From positions 62,001-126,000 of the forward strand of contig NZ_RHJI01000019.1 of the NCBI RefSeq assembly GCF_004211955.1: a DNA stretch of 64,000 nucleotides, in the 5' to 3' direction. Numbering within the stretch: the first letter of the stretch is position 1; every line of letters begins with the position of its first letter. The notes beneath the pieces are model-generated. The model saw only the letters and a program-made list of their open reading frames with translations, was not told the origin of the DNA and did not search any database. A program made the translations under genes and the position numbers. Source of the DNA: Escherichia sp. E1V33 (GTDB lineage Bacteria; Pseudomonadota; Gammaproteobacteria; Enterobacterales; Enterobacteriaceae). Positions 19,747 to 27,252 of this stretch are shown piece after piece.

Positions 19747-20310
19747 TTAGATTTTACCAACCAGGTCCAGGGATGGAGCCAGAGTTGCTTCACCTTCTTT
19801 CCATTTAGCCGGGCAAACTTCACCTGGGTGAGAAGCTACATACTGAGCAGCTTTGATTTTACGCAGCAGGTCAGACGCGTCACGGCCAATGCCTTCAGCG
19901 GTAACTTCGATTGCCTGGATGATACCCTGCGGGTCAACTACGAAGGTAGCACGGTCAGCCAGACCTTCGTCTTCACGCATGTTGTCGAAGTTACGGGTCA
20001 GGGCGCCAGTCGGGTCGCCGATCATCGCATATTTGATTTTAGCGATGGTTTCAGAGCTGCTGTGCCATGCTTTGTGGGTGAAGTGAGTATCGGTAGATAC
20101 TGCGTATACGTCTACGCCCAGTTTCTGCAGTTCTTCGTAGTGGTCAGCAACGTCACCCAGTTCGGTCGGGCATACGAAAGTAAAGTCAGCCGGGTAGAAG
20201 AAGAAGACGCTCCAGCGGCCTTCAGTGTCTTTCTCGGTTACTTCGATGAATTCGCCGTTTTTGAATGCCTGGTTTTTAAAAGGTTTAATTTTGGTGTTAA
20301 TCAAGGACAT
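19747..20310 (-). CDS. ahpC: Alkyl hydroperoxide reductase, peroxiredoxin subunit AhpC
   Basis: A 187-residue typical 2-Cys peroxiredoxin that scavenges hydrogen peroxide and organic hydroperoxides in the cytoplasm. The peroxidatic cysteine is Cys47 (FTFVCPTE) and the resolving cysteine is in [10 protein letters not shown] near the C-terminus. Codon use is that of a highly expressed gene. The strong ribosome site GGAGG precedes the ATG. Transcribed with ahpF; an OxyR-type site lies upstream in the gap to divergent dsbG. Confidence 0.98.
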   Translation of the reverse strand: MSLINTKIKPFKNQAFKNGEFIEVTEKDTEGRWSVFFFYPADFTFVCPTELGDVADHYEELQKLGVDVYAVSTDTHFTHKAWHSSSETIAKIKYAMIGDPTGALTRNFDNMREDEGLADRATFVVDPQGIIQAIEVTAEGIGRDASDLLRKIKAAQYVASHPGEVCPAKWKEGEATLAPSLDLVGKI

Positions 20311-20683
20311 CTATACTTCCTCCGTGTTTTCGATGAGATGTAAGGTAACCAATTTTTGCCGATTCGGCTAATGCGTTTCCATTATCAAATCGATAAGTTT
20401 TACCTTACAACTTTCGTAAGACAACTTTGTGAACTTTGCACCGCCAGCGGCGATAAAAAGTAAAATGGGCTCCCTTTCCAGGTGGCCGCGTAACCTGAAC
20501 TACCCTTTGGTATCTTCAGCGCCTGTTCAGCAGGCTGCGGTGTTGCGATGACTTCCGCAACAACGAGAGGGATTACAACACCCTCATAAACAAAGGGCAA
20601 TCACCTGTTCTAAGCTCTTACCTATGACAGTGATAGGTTATGCCTTTTACTCAAATTTTGCACTGACTGAAAAGGACAAATTA
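20311..20683. other. ahpC-dsbG divergent regulatory region
   Basis: These 373 bases carry the promoters of both genes and an OxyR-like site near ahpC. A 66-codon open frame on the minus strand (20600-20400) begins with TTG and has no convincing ribosome site; I do not call it a gene. Confidence 0.6.
20359..20397. promoter_or_regulatory. Probable OxyR binding region of ahpC
   Basis: The stretch with GATTCGGCTAAT followed by ATTATCAAATCGATAAG matches, from memory, the OxyR-protected segment of the E. coli ahpC promoter. It shows spaced ATAG/CTAT-like half sites, imperfectly. It sits 49-87 bases upstream of ahpC. Confidence 0.45.
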
Positions 20684-21430
20684 ATGTTAAAAAAGATACT
20701 TTTACTGACTCTGCTTCCTGCAGTCGCCTTCGCAGAGGAACTGCCTGCCCCAGTAAAAGCCATTGAAAAACAGGGTATTACTATCCTCAAATCTTTTGAT
20801 GCCCCCGGCGGAATGAAAGGTTATCTCGGAAAGTATCAGGATATGGGGGTTACTATCTACCTGACGCCAGACGGCAAACACGCTATCTCCGGTTATATGT
20901 ACAACGAAAAAGGTGAAAACCTCAGTAATACGCTTATCGAAAAAGAGATTTATGCGCCTGCCGGTCGTGAAATGTGGCAACGGATGGAGCAATCCCACTG
21001 GCTCCTCGACGGCAAAAAAGATGCGCCTGTTGTGGTCTATGTCTTTGCCGATCCATTTTGTCCGTATTGTAAACAGTTCTGGCAGCAGACGCGCCCGTGG
21101 GTTGAGACTGGCAAAGTTCAGCTTCGCACACTACTGGTTGGCGTAATCAAACCGGAAAGCCCGGCTACTGCTGCGGCAATCCTCGCGGCTAAAGATCCGG
21201 CTAAAGCATGGCAAGAGTATGAAGCATCAGACAAGAAGCTAAACCTAAACATTCCTGCCACTGTTGGTGCAGAGCAGATGAAAATCTTAAGCGCCAATGA
21301 AAAACTGATGGATGAACTTGGCGCAAACGTCACGCCTGCTATCTATTACATGAGCCCAGAGAATACATTGCAACAGGCGGTCGGATTACCGGATCAAAAG
21401 ACCTTAAATATCATCATGGGAAATAAATAA
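20684..21430 (+). CDS. dsbG: Periplasmic thiol:disulfide isomerase/reductase DsbG
   Basis: A 248-residue homologue of DsbC that protects single cysteines in periplasmic proteins from over-oxidation. The signal peptide [17 protein letters not shown] is followed by a dimerisation domain and a thioredoxin domain with the active pair Cys126-Pro-Tyr-Cys129 ([11 protein letters not shown]). The cis-proline loop is seen at NVTPAIYY. The start is placed at 20684 by the signal peptide and the RBS AAAGGACAAA; upstream in-frame starts are not supported. Divergent from ahpC. Confidence 0.97.
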   Translation: MLKKILLLTLLPAVAFAEELPAPVKAIEKQGITILKSFDAPGGMKGYLGKYQDMGVTIYLTPDGKHAISGYMYNEKGENLSNTLIEKEIYAPAGREMWQRMEQSHWLLDGKKDAPVVVYVFADPFCPYCKQFWQQTRPWVETGKVQLRTLLVGVIKPESPATAAAILAAKDPAKAWQEYEASDKKLNLNIPATVGAEQMKILSANEKLMDELGANVTPAIYYMSPENTLQQAVGLPDQKTLNIIMGNK

Positions 21431-21441
21431 CATCAAATCAT

Positions 21442-21475
21442 GGATAACTGAAATACATACAGTTTTTCAGTTATC
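21442..21475 (+). terminator. Perfect 12-bp inverted repeat after dsbG
   Basis: GGATAACTGAAA and TTTCAGTTATCC flank ten bases, beginning 11 bases after the dsbG stop. No T-run follows the stem. It is probably the dsbG transcript end or a stabilising stem; an operator role towards ybdO cannot be excluded. Confidence 0.55.
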
Positions 21476-21639
21476 CTGAAAACCGCAATAATTGATCACA
21501 AACAATAAATCGACTATGCTATTTTAGAAAAACTTAATCATGAGTTAAGTAAAAAAACATAATAAATATAAATACATGAATTCATATTATAGATTTAATG
21601 AATATTATGATGAGTGCAATGATATAAATGGAGTGCATC

Positions 21640-22542
21640 ATGGCCAATCTTTACGACTTAAAAAAATTTGATTTGAATTTACTGGTAATTTTCGAGTGCA
21701 TTTACCAACATCTCAGCATTAGTAAGGCCGCAGAATCGCTATACATAACGCCCTCTGCAGTTAGTCAGTCCCTACAGCGCTTACGTACGCAATTCAATGA
21801 TCCTTTGTTTATTCGTGCCGGAAAAGGTATTACGCCAACGACTACTGGGTTAAATCTTCATCATCATCTTGAGAAAAACCTTAGAAACCTGGAACAAACA
21901 ATAAATATCGTCAATAAATCTGAATTAAAGAAAAAATTTATAATCTATGGTCCACAGTTCATCTCGGCAACAAACAGCAGTCTTTTAATCAATAGCCTGC
22001 GCCAGGATGCGGTTATCGACATTGAACATCATGACATTATGATGGCTGCAGAAAGCGCCGAAGATTTACTGGCTTACCGCAAAGCGGATCTCGTGGTGAC
22101 GTTGACACCGGTTATCAGCCGTTCTGTGAGCTGTGTCCCTTTTCAGTCAATTCGTAATACCCTCATTTGTAGCAGTTCTCACCCGAGAATAAATGAACGG
22201 AGTACCCATGCACAAATTCTTGATGAAGAATTTACCTTTCTGATATCTAAAATCCCTGGATTAGAAGATTTCCAGATGGAAATAGAGGCACTCATGGCAA
22301 ACCGTAAAATATCTTTTCGTAGCTCCTCTCTATTTACCATTATTAATACAATTGCAGTTACCGATTTAATTGGCATTGTGCCTTACGAATTATACCGCAG
22401 TTATCATAAAACACTTCAACTAAAACAAATAAAACTTGAACATGCGTTGCCATCAAACACGCTTTATATGTCCTATAATAAATCTTCATTAAATAATCTT
22501 GCCTTCTCACGATTCATTGATCGGTTGAATGACAATTTATAA
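21640..22542 (+). CDS. ybdO: LysR-type transcriptional regulator YbdO
   Basis: A 300-residue LysR-family regulator. The N-terminal winged helix-turn-helix (about 10-65, LSISKAAESLYITPSAVSQSLQRLR) is followed by a substrate-binding-like effector domain. The closest relatives I recall are LeuO and YbeF. The start at 21640 has GGAG six bases upstream; an ATG 12 bases earlier lies in that ribosome site. The gene is AT-rich against its neighbours, and the effector domain differs from the K-12 protein at many positions as I recall it. It sits upstream of ybdN-ybdM on the same strand and may regulate them; the effector is unknown. Confidence 0.88.
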   Translation: MANLYDLKKFDLNLLVIFECIYQHLSISKAAESLYITPSAVSQSLQRLRTQFNDPLFIRAGKGITPTTTGLNLHHHLEKNLRNLEQTINIVNKSELKKKFIIYGPQFISATNSSLLINSLRQDAVIDIEHHDIMMAAESAEDLLAYRKADLVVTLTPVISRSVSCVPFQSIRNTLICSSSHPRINERSTHAQILDEEFTFLISKIPGLEDFQMEIEALMANRKISFRSSSLFTIINTIAVTDLIGIVPYELYRSYHKTLQLKQIKLEHALPSNTLYMSYNKSSLNNLAFSRFIDRLNDNL

Positions 22543-22688
22543 TAAACATCTATCCGCCAGCAAAATGCTTTTCAATGAAAAATTCACAATGTGAATGCAT
22601 AAAATAATATATATTATTTGAATTCATTTACTTTATAATTAAAAAACTATCGCATTATCTACCTGTCAGGTTCAGAGAGCATCTTTAG

Positions 22689-23909
22689 ATGTCCATTTAT
22701 AAAATCCCGCTTCCTCTTAATATTTTGGAAGCTGCTCAAGGCCGTATTACCTGGACACTCAACACCCTGCCCCGCGTATGCGTCTCTTTTTCTGGCGGTA
22801 AAGATTCAGGCTTAATGCTCCATCTAACCGCGAATCTGGCCAGAAAAATGGGCAAAAAAATATACGTTCTGTTTATCGACTGGGAAGCACAGTTTTCTTT
22901 AACTATTCACTATATTCAGTCACTACGGGAGCAGTATGCAGATGTCATTGAAGAGTTTTATTGGGTAGCGCTACCTCTTACAACGCAAAACTCTCTTTCT
23001 CAGTATCAACCCGAATGGCAATGCTGGGAACCTGATGTTGAATGGGTACGCCAGCCCCCGGAAGATGCGATAACCGATCCCACTTATTTTCCGTTTTACC
23101 AGCCAGGCATGACTTTTGAACATTTCGTGCGTGAATTTGCCGAATGGTTTTCGCAAAAACGTCCGGCGGCGATGATGATTGGCATCCGAGCTGACGAGTC
23201 CTATAACCGTTTCGTTGCTATTGCCAGTTCAAATAAGCAGCGTTTTGCCGATGATAAACCCTGGACCACAGCCGCACCGGGCGGTCACAGCTGGTACATT
23301 TACCCCATCTACGACTGGAAAGTGGCCGATATCTGGACCTGGTATGCAAATCATCAAAGTCTCTGTAACCCACTGTATAACCTAATGTATCAGGCAGGCG
23401 TCCCTCTGCGTCACATGCGAATTTGCGAACCATTTGGCCCGGAGCAACGACAAGGATTATGGCTCTATCACGTTATCGAACCGGATCGCTGGGCTGCTAT
23501 GTGCGCACGAGTCAGCGGGGTAAAAAGTGGCGGCATTTACGCCGGACATGACAATCATTTCTATGGGCATCGGAAAATCCTCAAGCCAGAACATTTAGAC
23601 TGGCAAGAATATGCATTATTGCTGCTCAATAGCATGCCGGAGAAAACTGCGGAGCATTACCGTAATAAAATCGCCATTTATTTGCACTGGTATCAGAAAA
23701 AAGGCATCGAGGTTCCACAATCCCAGCAAGGGGACATTGGCGCGAAAGATATCCCCTCCTGGCGGCGGATATGCAAAGTTTTACTCAATAACGATTACTG
23801 GTGCCGGGCATTATCATTTAGCCCTACGAAAGCGAAGAACTATCAGCGTTATAACGAACGGATAAAAGGAAAACGTCAGGAATGGGGGATACTATGCAAC
23901 AACGATTAA
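22689..23909 (+). CDS. ybdN: PAPS-reductase-like PP-loop protein YbdN
   Basis: A 406-residue protein of the phosphoadenosine phosphosulfate reductase/ATP-pyrophosphatase family. The PP-loop SFSGGKDSGLML is at about residues 33-44, with further family motifs LFIDWEAQF and MMIGIRADESYNR. The C-terminal half has no domain that I can name. It resembles IbrA, half of the IbrA/IbrB pair reported to activate eib genes in E. coli strain ECOR-9, and more distantly DndC of DNA phosphorothioation. Overlaps ybdM by 28 bases, so the two are coupled. Biochemical function is not known. Confidence 0.85.
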   Translation: MSIYKIPLPLNILEAAQGRITWTLNTLPRVCVSFSGGKDSGLMLHLTANLARKMGKKIYVLFIDWEAQFSLTIHYIQSLREQYADVIEEFYWVALPLTTQNSLSQYQPEWQCWEPDVEWVRQPPEDAITDPTYFPFYQPGMTFEHFVREFAEWFSQKRPAAMMIGIRADESYNRFVAIASSNKQRFADDKPWTTAAPGGHSWYIYPIYDWKVADIWTWYANHQSLCNPLYNLMYQAGVPLRHMRICEPFGPEQRQGLWLYHVIEPDRWAAMCARVSGVKSGGIYAGHDNHFYGHRKILKPEHLDWQEYALLLLNSMPEKTAEHYRNKIAIYLHWYQKKGIEVPQSQQGDIGAKDIPSWRRICKVLLNNDYWCRALSFSPTKAKNYQRYNERIKGKRQEWGILCNND

Positions 23910-24511
23910 CGCAGGATTTAACCCAATTTCTCGCCAGCTTGCCAGAAGACGATCGCATCAAAGCGATTAATGAAATCCGCATGGCGATCCATCAGGTTAG
24001 CCCCTTTCGTGAAGAGCCAGTGGATTGCGTTCTGTGGGTGAAAAATAGCCAGATCGTGCCAAATGATTACAATCCCAATAATGTGGCACCGCCAGAGAAG
24101 AAACTGCTGCAAAAATCTATTGAAATGGATGGCTTTACGCAGCCTATTGTGGTCACGCATACGGATAAAAATGCCCTGGAAATTGTTGATGGTTTTCACC
24201 GCCATGAAATAGGTAAAGGCTTATCATCGTTAAAATTGCGCTTAAAAGGTTATTTACCGGTGACCTGTCTGGAAGGTACGCGTAATCAACGGATTGCCGC
24301 GACTATTCGTCACAACCGCGCTCGTGGTCGCCATCAAATCACTGCAATGTCGGAAATCGTCCGTGAACTCAGCCTGTTGGGGTGGGACGATAATAAAATC
24401 GGCAAAGAGTTGGGAATGGACAGCGATGAAGTGTTGCGCCTGAAGCAAATTAACGGCCTGCAAGAGTTGTTTGCCGACCGTCAATATTCCCGCGCCTGGA
24501 CTGTCAAATAA
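23882..24511 (+). CDS. ybdM: ParB/sulfiredoxin-domain protein YbdM
   Basis: A 209-residue protein with a ParB N-terminal-like nuclease/sulfiredoxin domain (about 45-140). The hallmark VDGFHRHEIGKG is preceded by PNDYNPNNVAPPEKKLLQKSIEMDGFTQPIVV. A helix-turn-helix-like segment follows (LGWDDNKIGKELGMDSDEVLRLKQ). It resembles IbrB. ATG codons at 23882 and 23894 are both possible, and both lie inside ybdN. It ends one base before the convergent ybdL stop. Likely acts with YbdN; role unknown. Confidence 0.85.
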   Translation: MGDTMQQRLTQDLTQFLASLPEDDRIKAINEIRMAIHQVSPFREEPVDCVLWVKNSQIVPNDYNPNNVAPPEKKLLQKSIEMDGFTQPIVVTHTDKNALEIVDGFHRHEIGKGLSSLKLRLKGYLPVTCLEGTRNQRIAATIRHNRARGRHQITAMSEIVRELSLLGWDDNKIGKELGMDSDEVLRLKQINGLQELFADRQYSRAWTVK

Positions 24512-25672
24512 CTACAGCTGGCGCAGGCGTTCAGCTGCTGCCAGCAACGTCGATTCCTTCTTGGCAAAACAGAGACGAATCAGTTTATGTGGGAAGGGAT
24601 CGGCACAAAACACCGACAGCGGAATCGCCGCCACGCCGTGCTCCCGCGTCAGCCACTGGCAAAACTCAACATCATCCAGCGTAGATACCGCGCTGTAATC
24701 CACCAGTAAAAAGTATGTGCCTTCGCACGGTAAAATCTCCAGTCGGCTTGCATTTAAGGCGTTCACCAGAATATCGCGCTTCTGGCGATAAAAGTCCGGT
24801 AACGCAAGATAATGCTCAGGTTCTGCACGTAGCATATCCGCAAGCGCCAGCTGCGCCGGGGTATTCACCGAAAAGGTCAGATACTGATGTACTTTGCGAA
24901 TTTCGGCACTGATGGGCGCTGGCGCAACGCAATAACCCACTTTCCAGCCGGTCATATGATAGGTCTTGCCAAACGATGACACCGCCACCGCCCGCTCACG
25001 CAGCTGCGGATGTGCCAGCACGCTGGCATGGCCCTGCTGTGAAAAGTTGATGTGCTCGTAGACTTCATCGCTAATGACAAAAATCTCGTGCCCGGCAATC
25101 GCCTGCCACAAAGCGGCGAAATCAGCCTGCTGCCAGACAGTAGCGCTGGGGTTATGTGGTGTGTTGAGGATCACCAGTCGGGTGCGCTCGCTTAACAATG
25201 CGGCAAATTCCTGCCAGTCAACGCGAAAATGCGGTGGTTGCAGTGCCATACGCTTCACTATTCCCCCAGAAAGCGCGATGGCGGGGGCGTAACTGTCATA
25301 GCTGGGATCAAAACAAATCACTTCATCGCCATTGCGCACCAGTGCGGTAATCGCCGCGTATAACGCTTCCGTCGCCCCTGCCGTTACGGTGATATCGCTA
25401 TCGGCATCTGGTTGATAGCCATACAAACGTTCCGTTTTCAGAGCAATCGCCTCGCGCAAGGCCTGCACGCCGGTCATGGGCGCGTATTGGTTTGCCCCCT
25501 GGGCAACGTGGTACGCCAGCCGCTCCTGTAAATAGCGCGGACCATCAAAATCAGGAAAGCCTTGCGACAGGTTAATCGCCTGGTGTTGCTGCGCCAGCGC
25601 GCTCATCTGGGTGAAAATAGTGGTGCCAAGTTGTGGAAGTTTGCTTTGTGGAATCAGAGGGTTATTTGTCAT
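24512..25672 (-). CDS. ybdL: Methionine-preferring aminotransferase YbdL
   Basis: A 386-residue class I/II PLP-dependent aminotransferase. The Schiff-base lysine is in SSFGKTYHMTGWKVGY (about 235-250), with NTPHNPSA and the C-terminal arginine segment KLIRLCFAK. The E. coli enzyme transaminates methionine with 2-oxo-4-methylthiobutyrate, and to a lesser degree histidine and phenylalanine. Divergent from hcxA across 108 bases that hold a MetJ box, so it is expected to be repressed by methionine (SAM). Cytoplasmic. Confidence 0.94.
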   Translation of the reverse strand: MTNNPLIPQSKLPQLGTTIFTQMSALAQQHQAINLSQGFPDFDGPRYLQERLAYHVAQGANQYAPMTGVQALREAIALKTERLYGYQPDADSDITVTAGATEALYAAITALVRNGDEVICFDPSYDSYAPAIALSGGIVKRMALQPPHFRVDWQEFAALLSERTRLVILNTPHNPSATVWQQADFAALWQAIAGHEIFVISDEVYEHINFSQQGHASVLAHPQLRERAVAVSSFGKTYHMTGWKVGYCVAPAPISAEIRKVHQYLTFSVNTPAQLALADMLRAEPEHYLALPDFYRQKRDILVNALNASRLEILPCEGTYFLLVDYSAVSTLDDVEFCQWLTREHGVAAIPLSVFCADPFPHKLIRLCFAKKESTLLAAAERLRQL

Positions 25673-25738
25673 TTTTATTGTACCTGACGAAGTTGCGTGT
25701 TGAAGGCACTATAACACGATGCTAGTATTTGGCAATCA

Positions 25739-25754
25739 AGACGTTTAGATGTCT
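25739..25754. promoter_or_regulatory. MetJ operator (met box pair) between ybdL and hcxA
   Basis: AGACGTTTAGATGTCT matches two tandem met boxes (AGACGTCT AGACGTCT) at 14 of 16 positions. It stands 27 bases before the hcxA start and 67 before ybdL. Both genes are reported MetJ targets in E. coli, as far as I recall. Confidence 0.8.
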
Positions 25755-25780
25755 AAATAAAACAATAAGGACAACACAAC

Positions 25781-26869
25781 ATGCCTCACAATCCTATCCG
25801 CGTGGTCGTCGGCCCGGCTAACTACTATTCACATCCAGGAAGTTTCAATCACCTGCATGATTTTTTCACTAATGAACAGCTTTCTCGCGCGGTGTGGATC
25901 TACGGCGAACGCGCCATTACTGCGGCGCAAACCAAACTTCCGCCAGCGTTTGAACTGCCGGGGGCAAAGCATATTTTGTTTCGCGGTCATTGCAGCGAAA
26001 GCGATGTACAGCAACTGGCGGCTGAGTCCGGTGACGATCGCAGCGTGGTGATTGGCGTCGGCGGCGGCGCACTACTCGACACCGCGAAAGCCCTCGCCCG
26101 CCGTCTCGGTCTGCCATTTGTTGCCGTTCCGACGATCGCCGCCACCTGCGCCGCCTGGACACCGCTCTCCGTCTGGTATAACGATGCCGGACAGGCGCTG
26201 CATTATGAGATTTTCGACGACGCCAATTTTATGGTGCTGGTGGAACCGGAGATTATCCTCAATGCACCGCAAGAGTATCTACTGGCGGGGATCGGTGACA
26301 CGCTGGCGAAATGGTATGAAGCGGTGGTGCTGGCTCCACAGCCAGAAACGTTGCCGCTAACCGTGCGGCTGGGGATCAATAATGCGCAGGCCATTCGCGA
26401 CGTCTTGTTAAACAATAGCGAACAGGCGCTTGCCGATCAGCAAAATCAGCAGTTAACGCAATCATTTTGCGATGTGGTGGATGCGATTATCGCCGGGGGT
26501 GGAATGGTCGGTGGTCTGGGCGATCGTTTTACGCGTGTGGCTGCGGCCCATGCCGTGCATAACGGTCTGACTGTCCTGCCACAAACCGAGAAGTTTCTCC
26601 ACGGCACCAAAGTCGCCTACGGAATTCTGGTGCAAAGCGCCTTGCTGGGTCAGGATGATGTGCTGGCGCAATTAACCGGGGCGTATCAGCGTTTTCATCT
26701 GCCGACTACGCTGGCGGAGCTGGAAGTGGATATTAATAATCAGGCGGAGATCGACAAAGTGATTGCCCACACCTTACGTCCGGTGGAATCCATTCATTAC
26801 CTGCCGGTCACGCTGACACCAGATACGTTGCGTGCAGCGTTCGAAAAAGTGGAATCATTTAAAGCCTGA
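25781..26869 (+). CDS. hcxA: Hydroxycarboxylate dehydrogenase HcxA (YbdH)
   Basis: A 362-residue iron-type alcohol dehydrogenase/glycerol dehydrogenase-like oxidoreductase. The NAD(P)-binding GVGGGALLDTAKALA (about 91-105) and the metal-binding region with the histidines of RVAAAHAVHNGLT and FLHGTKVAYG (about 250-285) are present. E. coli HcxA reduces 2-oxo acids such as 2-oxobutyrate, so with YbdL it fits handling of methionine-derived keto acids. The shared met box supports this; the physiological substrate is still inferred. Confidence 0.92.
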   Translation: MPHNPIRVVVGPANYYSHPGSFNHLHDFFTNEQLSRAVWIYGERAITAAQTKLPPAFELPGAKHILFRGHCSESDVQQLAAESGDDRSVVIGVGGGALLDTAKALARRLGLPFVAVPTIAATCAAWTPLSVWYNDAGQALHYEIFDDANFMVLVEPEIILNAPQEYLLAGIGDTLAKWYEAVVLAPQPETLPLTVRLGINNAQAIRDVLLNNSEQALADQQNQQLTQSFCDVVDAIIAGGGMVGGLGDRFTRVAAAHAVHNGLTVLPQTEKFLHGTKVAYGILVQSALLGQDDVLAQLTGAYQRFHLPTTLAELEVDINNQAEIDKVIAHTLRPVESIHYLPVTLTPDTLRAAFEKVESFKA

Positions 26870-26878
26870 CGTACATAT

Positions 26879-27076
26879 TTAGCAGCAGCGCGCGCCGCCT
26901 TTTCCACCGTAGCGAGCGTCCTGCCGCTCACGGAAAAACTCCTCGTAGGTCATCGGCGTTTGATCGGGATGATTGACCCGCATATGTTCGACATAGTTGT
27001 CGTAATCAGGCATACCAATCATCAGTTTCGCCGCCTGACCTAAATATTTTCCGGCTTTTGCCAGTGAATCAAACAT
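26879..27076 (-). CDS. ybdD: Small YbdD/YjiX-family protein
   Basis: A 65-residue DUF466 protein ([21 protein letters not shown], then a charged part with the conserved tail GKGGARCC). The family always follows CstA-type carriers, and its YjiX member follows BtsT in the same way. It may help its partner transporter; the mechanism is not established. Lies 176 bases downstream of cstA on the same strand, with a REP element and a GC palindrome in between. Confidence 0.93.
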   Translation of the reverse strand: MFDSLAKAGKYLGQAAKLMIGMPDYDNYVEHMRVNHPDQTPMTYEEFFRERQDARYGGKGGARCC

Positions 27077-27095
27077 CTTTACCTCCGGTAATCAG

Positions 27096-27130
27096 TGCCG
27101 GATGCGGCGTGAACGCCTTATCCGGCCTAC
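27096..27130. repeat. REP element between cstA and ybdD
   Basis: GCCGGATGCGGCGTGAACGC and the complementary CTTATCCGGC form the classic enterobacterial REP stem. A second copy with almost the same sequence is at 48970-49002. Confidence 0.85.
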
Positions 27131-27164
27131 AAATGCTGAATAGCTATCAACGCGCTCGGTCAGT

Positions 27165-27188
27165 CCCCTCGCCCCATCGGGGAGAGGG
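27165..27188. repeat. GC-rich palindromic repeat, copy 1
   Basis: CCCCTCGCCCC-AT-CGGGGAGAGGG, a near-palindrome in the cstA-ybdD gap. A closely related unit is at 34575-34599. I believe it belongs to a dispersed E. coli intergenic repeat family (possibly BoxC-like), but I cannot fix the family from memory. Confidence 0.55.
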
Positions 27189-27252
27189 TTAGGGTGAGGG
27201 GGAACCCTCGGCACTATGCCAACATTCGCCAACATCCCCCCTCACTCTGACT

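Noticed and set aside
20400-20600. 66-codon open frame on the minus strand upstream of ahpC
   Set aside because: It begins with TTG, has no proper ribosome site, runs into the ahpC control region and resembles no family that I know.
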